Shown: positions 32,502-41,645 of the stretch, piece after piece | Layout: each line of letters opens with the position of its first letter | Numbering within the stretch: position 1 is the first letter of the stretch | NCBI RefSeq assembly: GCF_900162615.1 | Contig: NZ_FUFN01000010.1 | Span: 812,149 to 876,148 of the forward strand | DNA length: 64,000 nt | Direction of reading: 5' to 3' | Origin: Virgibacillus proomii | GTDB taxonomy: Bacteria; Bacillota; Bacilli; Bacillales; Amphibacillaceae | The notes under the pieces: model-generated | The model's database searches: none | The model's input: the letters and a program-made list of their open reading frames with translations, nothing else | What the model was told of the DNA's origin: nothing | Translations under genes and position numbers: made by a program

Positions 32502-34559
32502 ATGGGAGGCGATAAAACAAGAATCATAAAACATCTGATACTAAAAGATAATGTCCAAATTCAAGAGTTAATGATTGAGTTTCAATTAACCAAGCTTGAG
32601 GTCAGAGAAACGATTAACAAGATTAACGATTCCTTTAGTAAGAATGTTATTATTTCGAGTGATCAAGCAGTTTACATGACGGAAGCGGCTAAGATGCTTT
32701 GCTATAAGAAAATTTTTCGAGAAAAAGGAAAATTATTTAGTCATCATGAATTTGAGACTCGATACAATTTAATCATTATTGTATTGGCTGTAGAGAAAAA
32801 ATATTTATCCTTATTAGAATTAGCAGATATATGTTTAGTTAGTAAAAACACGATACTAAATGATATGAAATTAATTAAACAGGATTTAGAGCAGAAAGAG
32901 ATTGATGTAGACTATTCTCGAAAACATGGATATGTTATGAAAGGTTCAGAGTTTGCCATACGGAATTTGCTGGTGACAGCAGTAAAAGATGTACTTCGTT
33001 CTTTAGCAGGAAGAATATTGTTAGAAGAGAAAAACCTGGTAGACAGTTCAAAAATATTCCGATTACGAAAAAGACTGGAACGAGTAGAAAGCAGGATCGG
33101 TATAACATTAACCGATGAACAATTAGATGAACTACCGTATATTATCCATTTTGTTATAAAGCGAGCGAAGAAGCTAGATACGAAGTGGTCTTTTAAAATA
33201 GAAAAATATGATATTAAAAATACGGTGGAGTTTCCTGAAATTCGGCAAATGTTTTGGGATTATGATTTTTTAACGCAAAGTGATTTGCTCTATTTATCCT
33301 TACAAGTTCTAGCTTCTAATATGGTAGAGTCAGCACTTGCTATTACAGACGGTGATGAAGTATCAGAAGCTACGGATAAATTTATTGATAATATTGAAGC
33401 AAATTTAGCGATGCATATGCATCGAAGAAATGAATTAAAGAATAAAGTGCTGCTTCATATGAGACCTGCCATCTACCGAAGTTTACTCGGTTTTCAAATC
33501 AATAATCCATTAACACGAGAATTTTTGGATCAATATCATGAAATTTACTGTGTGGTCAAAAAATCGGTTAAGCCTTTTCAGGATATTATTCACAGAGAGC
33601 TGTCTAAAGAAGAAATTGTTTATCTGTGTATGATCGTTTTAAGTTGGATTTATGAAGCAGAGGAAACGGAAACGATATTCAAAGCAGTAGTGCTATGCCA
33701 AAGTGGAACATCTATTTCTAAATTATTATTAGTTACATTGCAAGCTATGTTTCCAGAAATAGACTTTATTGGTGCATATTCAGTAAGGCAGTTTGAGCAA
33801 GATGGGGAAGAAGTTGATTTTATCTTCACAACAGTTCCAATCAACGATAAAAGAGCAACGTTTATTGTTCCGCCAATATTGGATAGCCAAACTCGGATAG
33901 ATTTAAGAAATCGAGTTCAAGGTGAGATGAGAAACAACAGCGATCCGTTAGTACGATCACTTATGAAGGTCATTCAGCCATATATTCCAAGTCAATACAT
34001 CGATGTTGTCTCAAGAAAAGTATGTTGTTTGTTAGCAAAGCAACATACTTCAAAAGTACAAACAGATAATGGATCAGACCAATTTAAATTTTCCATTGAT
34101 AATATAAGTATCCTAAAAGAAAGCATCGATTGGGAAGAACTCGTTGATATCTCAATGTTTCCTCTTTTTAGAAGAAACAGTATTACACAACATTATATAA
34201 ATAAAACAAAGAACGTTTTTTATAGCAATTATGATCGAATGTTGATTGCTGAAAATGTTTATTTGCCTCATGTGGCTGCTAAGTTTGGGGTAAAGAAAAT
34301 GGATTTTCAAATCGTCGTTTTAAAAAAACCAGCTTTTACACCTAATGGGGAAGAAGTAAAGATTGTTGTAGCCTTAGCTCCTTCTGTTGAAAATGATCAT
34401 GTACCAACTTTAATTAAACTAAATAATCTGTTTATGGATAAAAACGTCATGTGTCAAATGATGAAGGAAGAAAATATATTCACCATCCAGAGCATTCTTA
34501 ACAGTCTAGGAGGAGCAGAAGATGAATTTTGCAAATTTGTTTCAGAAGGAATTAATTAA
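32502..34559 (+). CDS. PRD-containing transcriptional regulator of PTS genes
   Basis: A 685-residue MtlR/LicR-type activator. It has N-terminal HTH motifs (about 20-160, with LADICLVSKNTILNDMKLIKQDLEQK), two PTS regulation domains (about 190-390), an EIIB-like domain with C399 (VVLCQSGTS), and a C-terminal EIIA-like domain with H590 (YLPHVAAKFG). Such regulators are controlled by phosphorylation from HPr and by their cognate EIIB. The gene overlaps the EIIA gene by 38 bases, so it surely regulates the galactitol-type PTS encoded with it. AAGGAGGTGA lies just before ATG 32502. Confidence 0.9.
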   Translation: MGGDKTRIIKHLILKDNVQIQELMIEFQLTKLEVRETINKINDSFSKNVIISSDQAVYMTEAAKMLCYKKIFREKGKLFSHHEFETRYNLIIIVLAVEKKYLSLLELADICLVSKNTILNDMKLIKQDLEQKEIDVDYSRKHGYVMKGSEFAIRNLLVTAVKDVLRSLAGRILLEEKNLVDSSKIFRLRKRLERVESRIGITLTDEQLDELPYIIHFVIKRAKKLDTKWSFKIEKYDIKNTVEFPEIRQMFWDYDFLTQSDLLYLSLQVLASNMVESALAITDGDEVSEATDKFIDNIEANLAMHMHRRNELKNKVLLHMRPAIYRSLLGFQINNPLTREFLDQYHEIYCVVKKSVKPFQDIIHRELSKEEIVYLCMIVLSWIYEAEETETIFKAVVLCQSGTSISKLLLVTLQAMFPEIDFIGAYSVRQFEQDGEEVDFIFTTVPINDKRATFIVPPILDSQTRIDLRNRVQGEMRNNSDPLVRSLMKVIQPYIPSQYIDVVSRKVCCLLAKQHTSKVQTDNGSDQFKFSIDNISILKESIDWEELVDISMFPLFRRNSITQHYINKTKNVFYSNYDRMLIAENVYLPHVAAKFGVKKMDFQIVVLKKPAFTPNGEEVKIVVALAPSVENDHVPTLIKLNNLFMDKNVMCQMMKEENIFTIQSILNSLGGAEDEFCKFVSEGIN

Positions 34560-34998
34560 ACTACATGCTGAATTTAATTCAACAGATGAAATGTTTGAAG
34601 TGCTTAGTAATGATTTAATAGAAAACGGTTACGCAGAGACTTCCTTTAAACAAGCGATTATTGAAAGAGAAAAAGAGTTTCCAACAGGCCTGTCTACGGA
34701 AACGGTACAATTGGCAATTCCGCATACAGATACAAAACATATTAAAAAGCCATTTATATACGTTGTTAAACTAAATCAGCCATTGCGATTTTTACAAATG
34801 GCGACGACAGATACATGGCTTGATATAAATATCATATTTATGCTTGGAATAAAAGAGCCGTCAAAACAAGTTGGGCTGCTTTCATTAATTATAGATAAGT
34901 TCAAGGATGAGCAATTCGTGAACACGTTTCATTCTATTACATCCGAAGAAGAATTGCTGGCAATACTACAAGAACAATTTAGGAGTGAAGATGAATGA
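34522..34998 (+). CDS. PTS EIIA component, fructose/galactitol type
   Basis: A 158-residue EIIA of the PTS EIIA type-2 fold. The phosphorylated His is H68 in QLAIPHTD. Together with the next two genes it forms a three-protein galactitol-type permease in which A, B and C are separate. Start ATG 34522 lies inside the regulator gene after TAGGAGGAGC. It overlaps EIIB by 4 bases. Confidence 0.9.
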   Translation: MNFANLFQKELIKLHAEFNSTDEMFEVLSNDLIENGYAETSFKQAIIEREKEFPTGLSTETVQLAIPHTDTKHIKKPFIYVVKLNQPLRFLQMATTDTWLDINIIFMLGIKEPSKQVGLLSLIIDKFKDEQFVNTFHSITSEEELLAILQEQFRSEDE

Positions 34999-35270
34999 AA
35001 AAAGTAATTGTAGCCTGTGGTTCAGGTGTAGCTACAAGTCAAACAGTAGCATCGAAAGTGAAATCAATACTTGAAGAAAAAGGTGTTCGTGCAAGTGTAG
35101 AAGCAGTTGATATTAAGTCATTAGATCAATATATAAAAACGAGTGATGTTTATATTTCAATCACAAAAAATACAAAAGAATATGATATTCCTACTCTAAA
35201 TGGAATAGCTTTCTTGACCGGTATGGGAATGGAAGAAGAAACACAAAAACTACTCGATGCGCTAAAGTAA
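34995..35270 (+). CDS. PTS EIIB component, galactitol type
   Basis: A 91-residue EIIB with the phosphocysteine C8 in VACGSGVATSQ, typical of GatB. It takes phosphate from EIIA and passes it to the substrate bound by EIIC. The start overlaps the end of EIIA (ATGA). Confidence 0.9.
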   Translation: MKKVIVACGSGVATSQTVASKVKSILEEKGVRASVEAVDIKSLDQYIKTSDVYISITKNTKEYDIPTLNGIAFLTGMGMEEETQKLLDALK

Positions 35271-35371
35271 ATTGTACTTCTTTGATACTGGGTAATCTAT
35301 GTTACGAAACGTAATCTAAATTGCCCAGTCAAGCTATGATAACTATTTATCTATTATTAGGGGGTAAAATC

Positions 35372-36718
35372 ATGGACCTGCTAAAAACAATATTTTCATA
35401 TATTTTAGATTTAGGTGCTTCTGTATTTGTTCCTGCAGTTATGTTGTTAATTGGAATATTTGTAAAAATGAAATTTAAAAATGCTTTAAGTGCAGCAATT
35501 ACTTTAGGAGTCGCCTTTTTAGGAATGAACCTTGTGATTGGCTTTATGCTTGATGCTTTAACACCAGCGGCTCAAGCTTTAGCAGAGCGAACAGGGATTG
35601 AATTAACAGCTGTTGATGGTGGTTGGACAACTGCTGCTTCATTATCCTGGGCTTGGCCATATGCTTTTCTACTGTTTCCTATTCAGCTTGTCATTAATGG
35701 AGTGATGCTTCTATTAAATAAAACAAAGACATTGAATGTCGACTTGTGGAATGTATGGGGAAAAATTTTCACAGCTGTACTTATTTATGGTGTAACCGGA
35801 AGCATGTATATCGCCCTCATTGGTTCAGCAATTGTAGTTGTACTTGAATTGGTATTTGCTGATTTGAATCAAAAACAGATCGAGACGTTAACAAATATTC
35901 CAGGTGTTACAAGTTCCCATAACTTTTTCTTAATTGGTACATTATTAATGCCGATTGATTGGCTCTTAAGAAAATTTAAAGTATTTAATAGAGATATGGA
36001 TGCAAGTGCATTAAAAGATAAAATTGGTATTTTTGCTGAAAATCATGTAATGGGTTTTATTATCGGGTTTCTTTTGGGCTTGGCAGCAGGCTATTCAGTA
36101 GCTGATTCACTAATTTTGTCGATGCAAGCAGCTGCCGCATTAACGTTATTCCCAATGGTAGCTAAATTATTTATGCAAGCGCTATCCCCGTTATCAGAAG
36201 CCATTAATGATTATATGAAAAAACGCTTTAAAGATCGGGAAATATTTATTGGACTTGATTGGCCGATATTAGCTGGATCAAGTGAGGCATGGGTTGTGAT
36301 GACGATTCTGGTTCCGATTACGTTATTCTTTGCCTTTATATTACCAGGAAATGCAGTACTTCCATTTGCGGGAATTCTAAATATTGGGCTTGCTGTACCG
36401 GCATTAATTGTAACCGGTGGTAATTTGTTACGAATGCTGGTGATCTGTACGATTACCACGCCGGTGTTCCTATATGCCGCAACGTATTTTGCCGATATTA
36501 TGACAAACCTAGCACATTCAACAAAAGCGGTTGAATTAGAAGCAGGTCAGCAAATCACCTGGAGTACGGTTGAATACCCTGCATTTAGATATATTTTAAC
36601 GGAGCTTGGGAGTTTCAGCATGGTAGGAATTGGATTGGCTGTTGTATGGGCGTTAGGATTTATCCTGTACCGGAAAGAAATGTTAAAACGGACGGAAGAA
36701 CTAAAGGTAGAAAAATAG
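35372..36718 (+). CDS. PTS EIIC component, galactitol type
   Basis: A 448-residue membrane permease of the GatC family (MDLLKTIFSYILDLGASVFVPAVMLLIGIFVKMKFKNAL at the start; TTAASLSWAWPYAFLLFPIQLVINGVMLLLN). ATG 35372 is preceded by TTAGGGGGTAA; a frame reaching 35321 lacks a site. Galactitol-type IIC proteins carry several polyols and ketoses, so the substrate cannot be named from sequence. A family A repeat follows immediately. Confidence 0.9.
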   Translation: MDLLKTIFSYILDLGASVFVPAVMLLIGIFVKMKFKNALSAAITLGVAFLGMNLVIGFMLDALTPAAQALAERTGIELTAVDGGWTTAASLSWAWPYAFLLFPIQLVINGVMLLLNKTKTLNVDLWNVWGKIFTAVLIYGVTGSMYIALIGSAIVVVLELVFADLNQKQIETLTNIPGVTSSHNFFLIGTLLMPIDWLLRKFKVFNRDMDASALKDKIGIFAENHVMGFIIGFLLGLAAGYSVADSLILSMQAAAALTLFPMVAKLFMQALSPLSEAINDYMKKRFKDREIFIGLDWPILAGSSEAWVVMTILVPITLFFAFILPGNAVLPFAGILNIGLAVPALIVTGGNLLRMLVICTITTPVFLYAATYFADIMTNLAHSTKAVELEAGQQITWSTVEYPAFRYILTELGSFSMVGIGLAVVWALGFILYRKEMLKRTEELKVEK

Positions 36719-36733
36719 TCGGTGATGAAAGGC

Positions 36734-36891
36734 TTTATCCTGAATATAAGATGCCGTAAGTCTTCGTAGTGAAGAATAGGAAGAAGCTTAAGTGGGGGAA
36801 TTCTCGAATCGTTCAAAGGCCTTCAGGTCATACCCTTGTGGTACTAACATTCAACAGGAGATGAAGAATCTTGAATGAAGTTTCACTTTAT
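36734..36891 (+). repeat. Family A repeat overlapping the pfkB-like start
   Basis: Starts at GGCTTTATCCTGAATATAAG and ends at GAAGTTTCACTTTAT (36891). The second stem is CATTCAA/TTGAATG. Its loop holds the AGGAG of the downstream gene and its right arm begins with the TTG start codon at 36871. The first stem is worn. Confidence 0.75.
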
Positions 36892-37809
36892 ACAATAACA
36901 TTAAATCCAGCTATTGATCGATTATTATACTTGAATGAAAAATTGGAAAGAAGAAAAAGCAATCGAATTACGGAAGTTTCTTATGATATTGGCGGAAAAG
37001 GAACCCATGCTTCTTACGTTATGTCGAAATTAGGAGTAAAAAACCTAGCTCTAGGATTGGCAGGGAGTCGGAATATAGATAAGTTTAAACAGATTTTAAG
37101 TGAAAAAAACATGGAACATGACTTCACGATTATAGATGGTAGAACCACCAGGGAATGCTATATCATGATAGAACCGGAGCAAGTCTCAGCCGGCTCTATC
37201 ATGTTGACAGAAAAAGGATTTCATGTAGAAGAAGCTGATATAAAGCGACTTTTTGAAAGGATAAAAGCCAGAGTGAAAGCGGAAGATATGGTATTAATCG
37301 CCGGTTCATTACCAACTAATTTCACGATCGATAATTTAAGACAATTATTACGTATTTTAAAAGAAATTGGTTGTTTTATTGCTTGTGACTTATCTGGTGA
37401 GGCAATTAAATTAGCTGTCAAAATGAAGGTAGATTTTATTAAACCAAATGAATTTGAATTAAAGCAGCTAAAAGCTTCTCATGAAAGTTTATTCGATACA
37501 GTAAAAAGACTAAACCAAGACATTGATTATGTAGTTACTTCGTTAGGCGAAAAAGGCAGCTACTGTGGGTATGATAGAAAGATCTATCGTGTCATTCCAC
37601 CTAAGGTAAAAGAAGTAAACGATACTGGTGCTGGGGATTGCTTTGTAGGTGCCTTTTTAGCTGGGCTGGCGAATCAGCTTTCGATAGAAGAAATAGTAAA
37701 GCTGGCTAGTGGTTGTGCTGCAAGTAAAGTGATGAACAAGGATAGTTCAACGTTTGATGTGAAGACGGCAATGGAGTTAAAGCAACAAGTAAAAATCACT
37801 CAACTATAA
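36871..37809 (+). CDS. PfkB-family sugar-phosphate kinase (1-phosphofructokinase/tagatose-6-phosphate kinase type)
   Basis: A 312-residue ribokinase-fold enzyme of the FruK/LacC branch (YTITLNPAIDRLLYL; YDIGGKGTHASYVMSKLG; NDTGAGDCFVGAFLAG with the catalytic D256). It would phosphorylate the ketose phosphate made from the PTS substrate. Family members normally begin MIYTITLNPAID. Here the first six codons (TTG AAT GAA GTT TCA CTT) are the end of a family A repeat, so the N-terminus was rewritten by the insertion. The only ribosome binding site, AGGAG 36856-36860, also belongs to the repeat. Confidence 0.85.
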   Translation: MNEVSLYTITLNPAIDRLLYLNEKLERRKSNRITEVSYDIGGKGTHASYVMSKLGVKNLALGLAGSRNIDKFKQILSEKNMEHDFTIIDGRTTRECYIMIEPEQVSAGSIMLTEKGFHVEEADIKRLFERIKARVKAEDMVLIAGSLPTNFTIDNLRQLLRILKEIGCFIACDLSGEAIKLAVKMKVDFIKPNEFELKQLKASHESLFDTVKRLNQDIDYVVTSLGEKGSYCGYDRKIYRVIPPKVKEVNDTGAGDCFVGAFLAGLANQLSIEEIVKLASGCAASKVMNKDSSTFDVKTAMELKQQVKITQL

Positions 37810-37822
37810 GGTGGCGATAACA

Positions 37823-38470
37823 TTGTTATATCAAGAGGAAAGAGAACAGTTGGCTGAGATTGTGAAAAAAATGTTCTCTCGATATGAGACGAATACAGCT
37901 GGGGGAAATGTTAGTGTCAGGATAAATGATCAACATATTATTATGACACCAACCCATATGTCGCAAAAATACCATTGTGATATATCCCCGTACCAAGTTT
38001 TAGTGGTGGATATGGATGAAAATATAGTTGAAGGTGATGGCAGAATTACAAGAGAAATTAATATGCATATGGCATGCTATAAACATAATCGAGAGATTGG
38101 CTGTGTACTCCATGCACATGCACTTCAGTCAATGTTTTTTGCAACGATGGGGATAGATATGCCCAATTTAACAGAAGCTACGCAAAAATTTGGGAATATT
38201 CCATGTCTGGATTTTGCTCCTGCAACTTCGAAAGAATTAGCTGAAAAAGTGAAACATTATTTGGAGAATAAAGCCTTAGAATCTGTAATTAACGCCATTT
38301 TATTGAATAAGCATGGGGTGTTAATAACAGATACAAATTTAATAAAAGCTTATGATAATCTGGGGCGTCTGGAATACAACGCATACATTGCCGAAAAAGC
38401 GTTACTGTTTGATAAGTTAGGCATTTGTAAGATTGAAAATAAAGAGCTGAATTATAACGTAGATGAATAA
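37823..38470 (+). CDS. Class II aldolase/adducin-family protein
   Basis: A 215-residue FucA/AraD-type enzyme (NTAGGNVSVR; Glu in GRITREINMHMACY; zinc His in LHAHALQ; late His in LNKHGVLI). It probably cleaves a ketose 1-phosphate to dihydroxyacetone phosphate and an aldehyde. TTG 37823 is 8 bases after AAGGTGG; GTG 37811 overlaps that site. A second class II aldolase lies at 39015; they are clearly different proteins (little identity outside motifs), so they may act on different stereoisomers or one may be an epimerase. Confidence 0.82.
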   Translation: MLYQEEREQLAEIVKKMFSRYETNTAGGNVSVRINDQHIIMTPTHMSQKYHCDISPYQVLVVDMDENIVEGDGRITREINMHMACYKHNREIGCVLHAHALQSMFFATMGIDMPNLTEATQKFGNIPCLDFAPATSKELAEKVKHYLENKALESVINAILLNKHGVLITDTNLIKAYDNLGRLEYNAYIAEKALLFDKLGICKIENKELNYNVDE

Positions 38471-38690
38471 GGAAAAGCTTTTTCTTCAATTATGTATTTT
38501 TCTTTCGGCATTATGTCTGCTCATTTCCGTATTCACGAAATGGATGATTCCTACTATGTTAGCTCTAATTTTGGCAATCATAGCTCAAAGTAAATACAGA
38601 AAATGGTATCCCTATAAGGCAAGATCGTATAAGGAATTAATTCAGAAAAAATACGAGAAGGAGCAATTTAGTAAGTCGGAAAATAAATAA
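38463..38690 (+). CDS. Small membrane protein
   Basis: A 75-residue protein with two closely spaced membrane segments (LQLCIFLSALCLLISVF and IPTMLALILAIIAQ) and a basic C-terminal tail. It overlaps the aldolase gene by 8 bases and lacks its own strong site, so it is probably translated by coupling. I do not recognise the family. Confidence 0.6.
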   Translation: MNKEKLFLQLCIFLSALCLLISVFTKWMIPTMLALILAIIAQSKYRKWYPYKARSYKELIQKKYEKEQFSKSENK

Positions 38691-39014
38691 TAATTAATCA
38701 ATATCGATATTCAAAAAGAGGACAATGGATATGAGATCAGCTAAGAATTAACGTACTAAATTTTCTCTCGTACGATAGGGTATCTGTTATCCGAACCAAT
38801 GTTAGCTCAGGTATCTCAGCACTTCGCCTTTCAATTTCAACATCATTAAAGGAAGAGAAATTGCGGTGCTTTACTTGAGGGATTGAATTTTCTACTGTGC
38901 TCTTAACTTCAGTACTATATTTTATACATTCTAATGTATGAGGAAATTTGTTTAGGTCATTAACTACGACTTTTTGAACATTCACGAATAATAATTACAA
39001 CGGAGGGTTTACCG
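38691..39014. other. Gap with an unassigned minus-strand frame
   Basis: A leftward 82-codon frame (38737-38985) has a plausible amino-acid mix (VNDLNKFPHTLECIKYSTEVKSTVENSIPQV) but no ribosome binding site. It may be a gene fragment; I would not call it a gene. The ribosome binding site of the next aldolase (CGGAGGG) closes the gap. Confidence 0.3.
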
Positions 39015-39674
39015 ATGAAATATTTAAAAGAAGAGAGAAAACAGATTGTTGAATATGGAAAGAAATTAATCGATTCTGGGCTAACCGTTGGCACCGGTGG
39101 AAATATTAGTATTTTTGATAAAGAGTCAGGGCTTATGGGAATTACACCAAGCGGGATTGAATATCATAATTTAACTGAGGAAGATGTCATCATTATGGAT
39201 TTATATGGTAATGTGGTTGAGGGGGAGCTAAGACCATCCAGTGAACATCAAATGCATTCCATTGTCTATAAAAATAGATATGATGCAGTTGCTATGATTC
39301 ATACGCATGCTTTGTATTCCACAACGATTTCTTGCTTGAATGTTGATTTACCGGCTATTGATTATCTTGTTGCTCATAGTGGAGGAAAAAATATCCGTTG
39401 TGCTAATTACGCAACATATGGCACAAACGAATTAGCTGAGAATGCGCTGGAAGCAATGAAAGATAGAAAAGCAGTATTATTAGCCAATCATGGAATCAAT
39501 GTAGTCGGCAGTTCTCTTGCAGAAGCTTATGCAATTACAGAGCAGTTGGAATTTTGTGCCCGCTTGTACTGGCAAGCAAAAGCAATCGGGAATCCAGTCA
39601 TCTTATCAGATGAAGAAATGACGATGATGGTGGAACGCTTTAAGGATTATGGACAACCGCAAACAAACGAATAG
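39015..39674 (+). CDS. L-fuculose-phosphate aldolase-like class II aldolase
   Basis: A 219-residue class II aldolase close to FucA (GLTVGTGGNISIFDKESGLMGITPSGIEY; RPSSEHQMHSIVYKNR with the catalytic Glu; MIHTHALYS zinc His pair; LANHGINVVG). FucA enzymes give dihydroxyacetone phosphate plus L-lactaldehyde or a related aldehyde. The CoA-acylating aldehyde dehydrogenase at 41646 could use that aldehyde. A terminator follows. Confidence 0.88.
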   Translation: MKYLKEERKQIVEYGKKLIDSGLTVGTGGNISIFDKESGLMGITPSGIEYHNLTEEDVIIMDLYGNVVEGELRPSSEHQMHSIVYKNRYDAVAMIHTHALYSTTISCLNVDLPAIDYLVAHSGGKNIRCANYATYGTNELAENALEAMKDRKAVLLANHGINVVGSSLAEAYAITEQLEFCARLYWQAKAIGNPVILSDEEMTMMVERFKDYGQPQTNE

Positions 39675-39750
39675 AAAATTAGTTACTTTCATGGCTAAAG
39701 GCCTGACTTCTTTCTCATTTTAACAGATCTTGAAAATAAATTTTCGTATG

Positions 39751-39780
39751 AGCTCTAGTTTTTGAACTAGGGCTTTTATT
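39751..39780 (+). terminator. Rho-independent terminator
   Basis: AGCTCTAGTT (39751-39760) pairs with AACTAGGGCT (39765-39774), followed by TTTATTTT. It closes the PTS/aldolase operon. Confidence 0.85.
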
Positions 39781-39944
39781 TTGTTCCTTATTTTTTCCAT
39801 CATCTATTTTTCTTCAACTTGAATTCTCCCTAACTATGGACTAGTAAATTCATGAAGGGATGGATAATCTTTTTTGGAAGTAGCTTTGGCTTACCTATGC
39901 GCTTGGCTGTGGCAGACTCCACTCTCTTTCTATGAATACAGCAT

Positions 39945-40250
39945 GGGCTCGAATATAAAGGAAGGCCGACTTAAAGTGGGCTTCTTGCTCAGGCGTCGGC
40001 ATTCCCCTGTTTTAGAGGCATGTTTCCTTTATCCATATTTAGTGCCGCAATACTTCCAATGCAAGAGTTATAAAGAATACAAAAGACGTCTAAATGGGGG
40101 ATATTGTTATCCAAATGTCCAATTCGTTTAAAGGTCTTTAGGACAACCCATGTAGTACTAATATTCAAGGAGAAAAAAACTCCTCGAATAAAGGTTCACT
40201 ATATCCCGGAAGTTCTTCGATATATATAAATCGCTAATCGATCGCTCTTG
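39945..40250 (+). repeat. Family C repeat with nested family A copy
   Basis: The 5' half of C (GGGCTCGAATATAAAGGAAGG ... CCCCTGTTTTAGAGGCATGT) is split by a worn family A copy (40028-40205; second stem ATTCAAGGAG/CTCCTCGAAT). The 3' half (GAAGTTCTTCGATATATA) follows. A rightward 85-codon frame across this repeat is not a gene. Confidence 0.6.
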
Positions 40251-40337
40251 TTTATCTACTATTTTTGTGCAACCTGACAAGGAAGGCAAAAATTATGCAA
40301 GCAGCTCTCAATAGATACGTTGTTTTTTCCGGTTTTT

Positions 40338-41117
40338 TTACTCTCCTTCGACAAAGGCAAAGTCAGCGGGGGTATGTTCTCCTTGAAATATTTGTTTAAA
40401 TTCATTAGGCGTGTAGTTGGTTTCTTTTTTAAAAATACGGCTAAAATAGGTGAGATCCGGATAACCAACTTCCTCGGCAACTTCGGTGATGGTTAATTCA
40501 GATGTCCGCAATAGTTTTTTTGCTTGTTCTATTCGGTAATGACGTAAGTAACTACTAAACGTCATACCAACCGTTTCTTTAAAAAAACGGCTAACATAGC
40601 TTTTATTTAAATGCATGAAGCGTGCCAATGTTTCTAAATTAATTTCCTCATTAAAATATTCATGAACATACTGCATCATCTGATTGGCGCTTTCTTTGAC
40701 TGTATCTGTAATTGATTTTCGCTCGTAATGAAGTAAAGAAACCTGATTTAATGCTAAAATGGCACGATGAATTGCCGACTTACACTCTTCTTCATCTAAT
40801 GGCTTAACGATATAGTCAATGGCAGCACAGCGTATTGCAGTTTGAATATGTTTAAAATTCGCCTCTTTGTCAAGCAGGATTACTTTAATATTCGGATGTT
40901 GTTTTACAATATTTGTTTTATATTGAAATATTTCATCGCTTGATCCACTAATATCAAGGATTAACATATCAAGCTGATTATCTAATGAACGTTTGTATGC
41001 TTCTTCAGCCGATAAAGCGTCCTCAAGAAAAGTAACATTAAAAAAATGCTCAGCAAATATTTGTTTTAAAAAAGCACGATCTGTTTCTACAGGACTGGCT
41101 ATTAAAACACGACACAT
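40338..41117 (-). CDS. YesN-type regulator: degenerate receiver plus AraC domain
   Basis: A 259-residue protein. The N-terminal receiver domain keeps D55 (LILDIS) and K105 (YIVKPLD), but the usual acidic pair after the first strand is replaced (LIASPVETD), so phosphorylation is doubtful. The C-terminal AraC domain is complete (LETLARFMHLNKSYVSRFFKETVGMTF; ITEVAEEVGYPDLTYFSRIFKKETNYTPNEFK). ATG 41117 follows GAGGTG. It is divergent from the aldehyde dehydrogenase gene, and a pair of 10-bp direct repeats lies between them. No sensor kinase gene is adjacent. Confidence 0.85.
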   Translation of the reverse strand: MCRVLIASPVETDRAFLKQIFAEHFFNVTFLEDALSAEEAYKRSLDNQLDMLILDISGSSDEIFQYKTNIVKQHPNIKVILLDKEANFKHIQTAIRCAAIDYIVKPLDEEECKSAIHRAILALNQVSLLHYERKSITDTVKESANQMMQYVHEYFNEEINLETLARFMHLNKSYVSRFFKETVGMTFSSYLRHYRIEQAKKLLRTSELTITEVAEEVGYPDLTYFSRIFKKETNYTPNEFKQIFQGEHTPADFAFVEGE

Positions 41118-41360
41118 GGATAAACACCTCATTTTAAAGTAAACTCATGTTTAATACTAATTCTAGTTATATTTAAGTAGCTCTATAATTAAATCTAACG
41201 TTCGTTTTGGATGACATTCTGTAAATATCCTAGTAGTAACTTCCTCTTCCTAAAAAGTCAGGCACCATTCAAAAGGTTAAGTTAGGGGACACAACGTTCA
41301 ATAAAAGCTCGCTTGGTTTTTGCCTATAACCTGTGAAGAGCAGAGATCCTCTACTAATTT

Positions 41361-41457
41361 TTTACCCTATAGAAAAGTATAAAACTTTTGGCTTTATGGT
41401 ATAAGAAAAACGATAGCTTTCACCATAAAGACTTGGCGACAAGCCAAGTTATTCTAA
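41361..41457 (+). repeat. Family B repeat, unoccupied copy
   Basis: CCCTATAGAAAAGTATAAAA, GGCTTTATGGTATAAG, then the hairpin arms AGAAAAAC and GTTATTCT. No family A insertion; the target reads TTTATG instead of TTTATC. Confidence 0.65.
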
Positions 41458-41509
41458 TCTCCTATTCTAATTATACCATTTTTACATTATATTCCATGCA
41501 AATTGATTT

Positions 41510-41542
41510 TGTTGATCAATCATATTGTGAAATGTTGATCAA
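41510..41542 (+). promoter_or_regulatory. Direct repeats TGTTGATCAA x2, candidate AraC-type operator
   Basis: TGTTGATCAA occurs at 41510-41519 and again at 41533-41542, 23 bases start to start (about two helix turns). AraC-family activators commonly bind such direct repeats upstream of a promoter. The site is between the divergent YesN-like regulator and the aldehyde dehydrogenase it probably controls. Confidence 0.55.
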
Positions 41543-41591
41543 GTGTCAAAATAGTCCAAAAACAGCAAAAAATAATCCTAACGGTATTCTA

Positions 41592-41607
41592 TGTAAACGC
41601 TTTATCA
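41592..41607 (+). promoter_or_regulatory. Possible catabolite-response (cre-like) site
   Basis: TGTAAACGCTTTATCA resembles the CcpA site, with one extra base in the right half. It is just upstream of the aldehyde dehydrogenase start, where CcpA could repress. Confidence 0.35.
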
Positions 41608-41645
41608 TAGAGGTATAGAAAATTATTGAAAAGGGGATGGCAAAC

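Noticed and set aside
38737..38985. Leftward 82-codon ORF with plausible composition
   Set aside because: No ribosome binding site, no family recognised and no neighbour on that strand; kept only as a possible gene fragment.
39874..40131. Rightward 85-codon ORF
   Set aside because: It lies wholly in family C/A repeat sequence.
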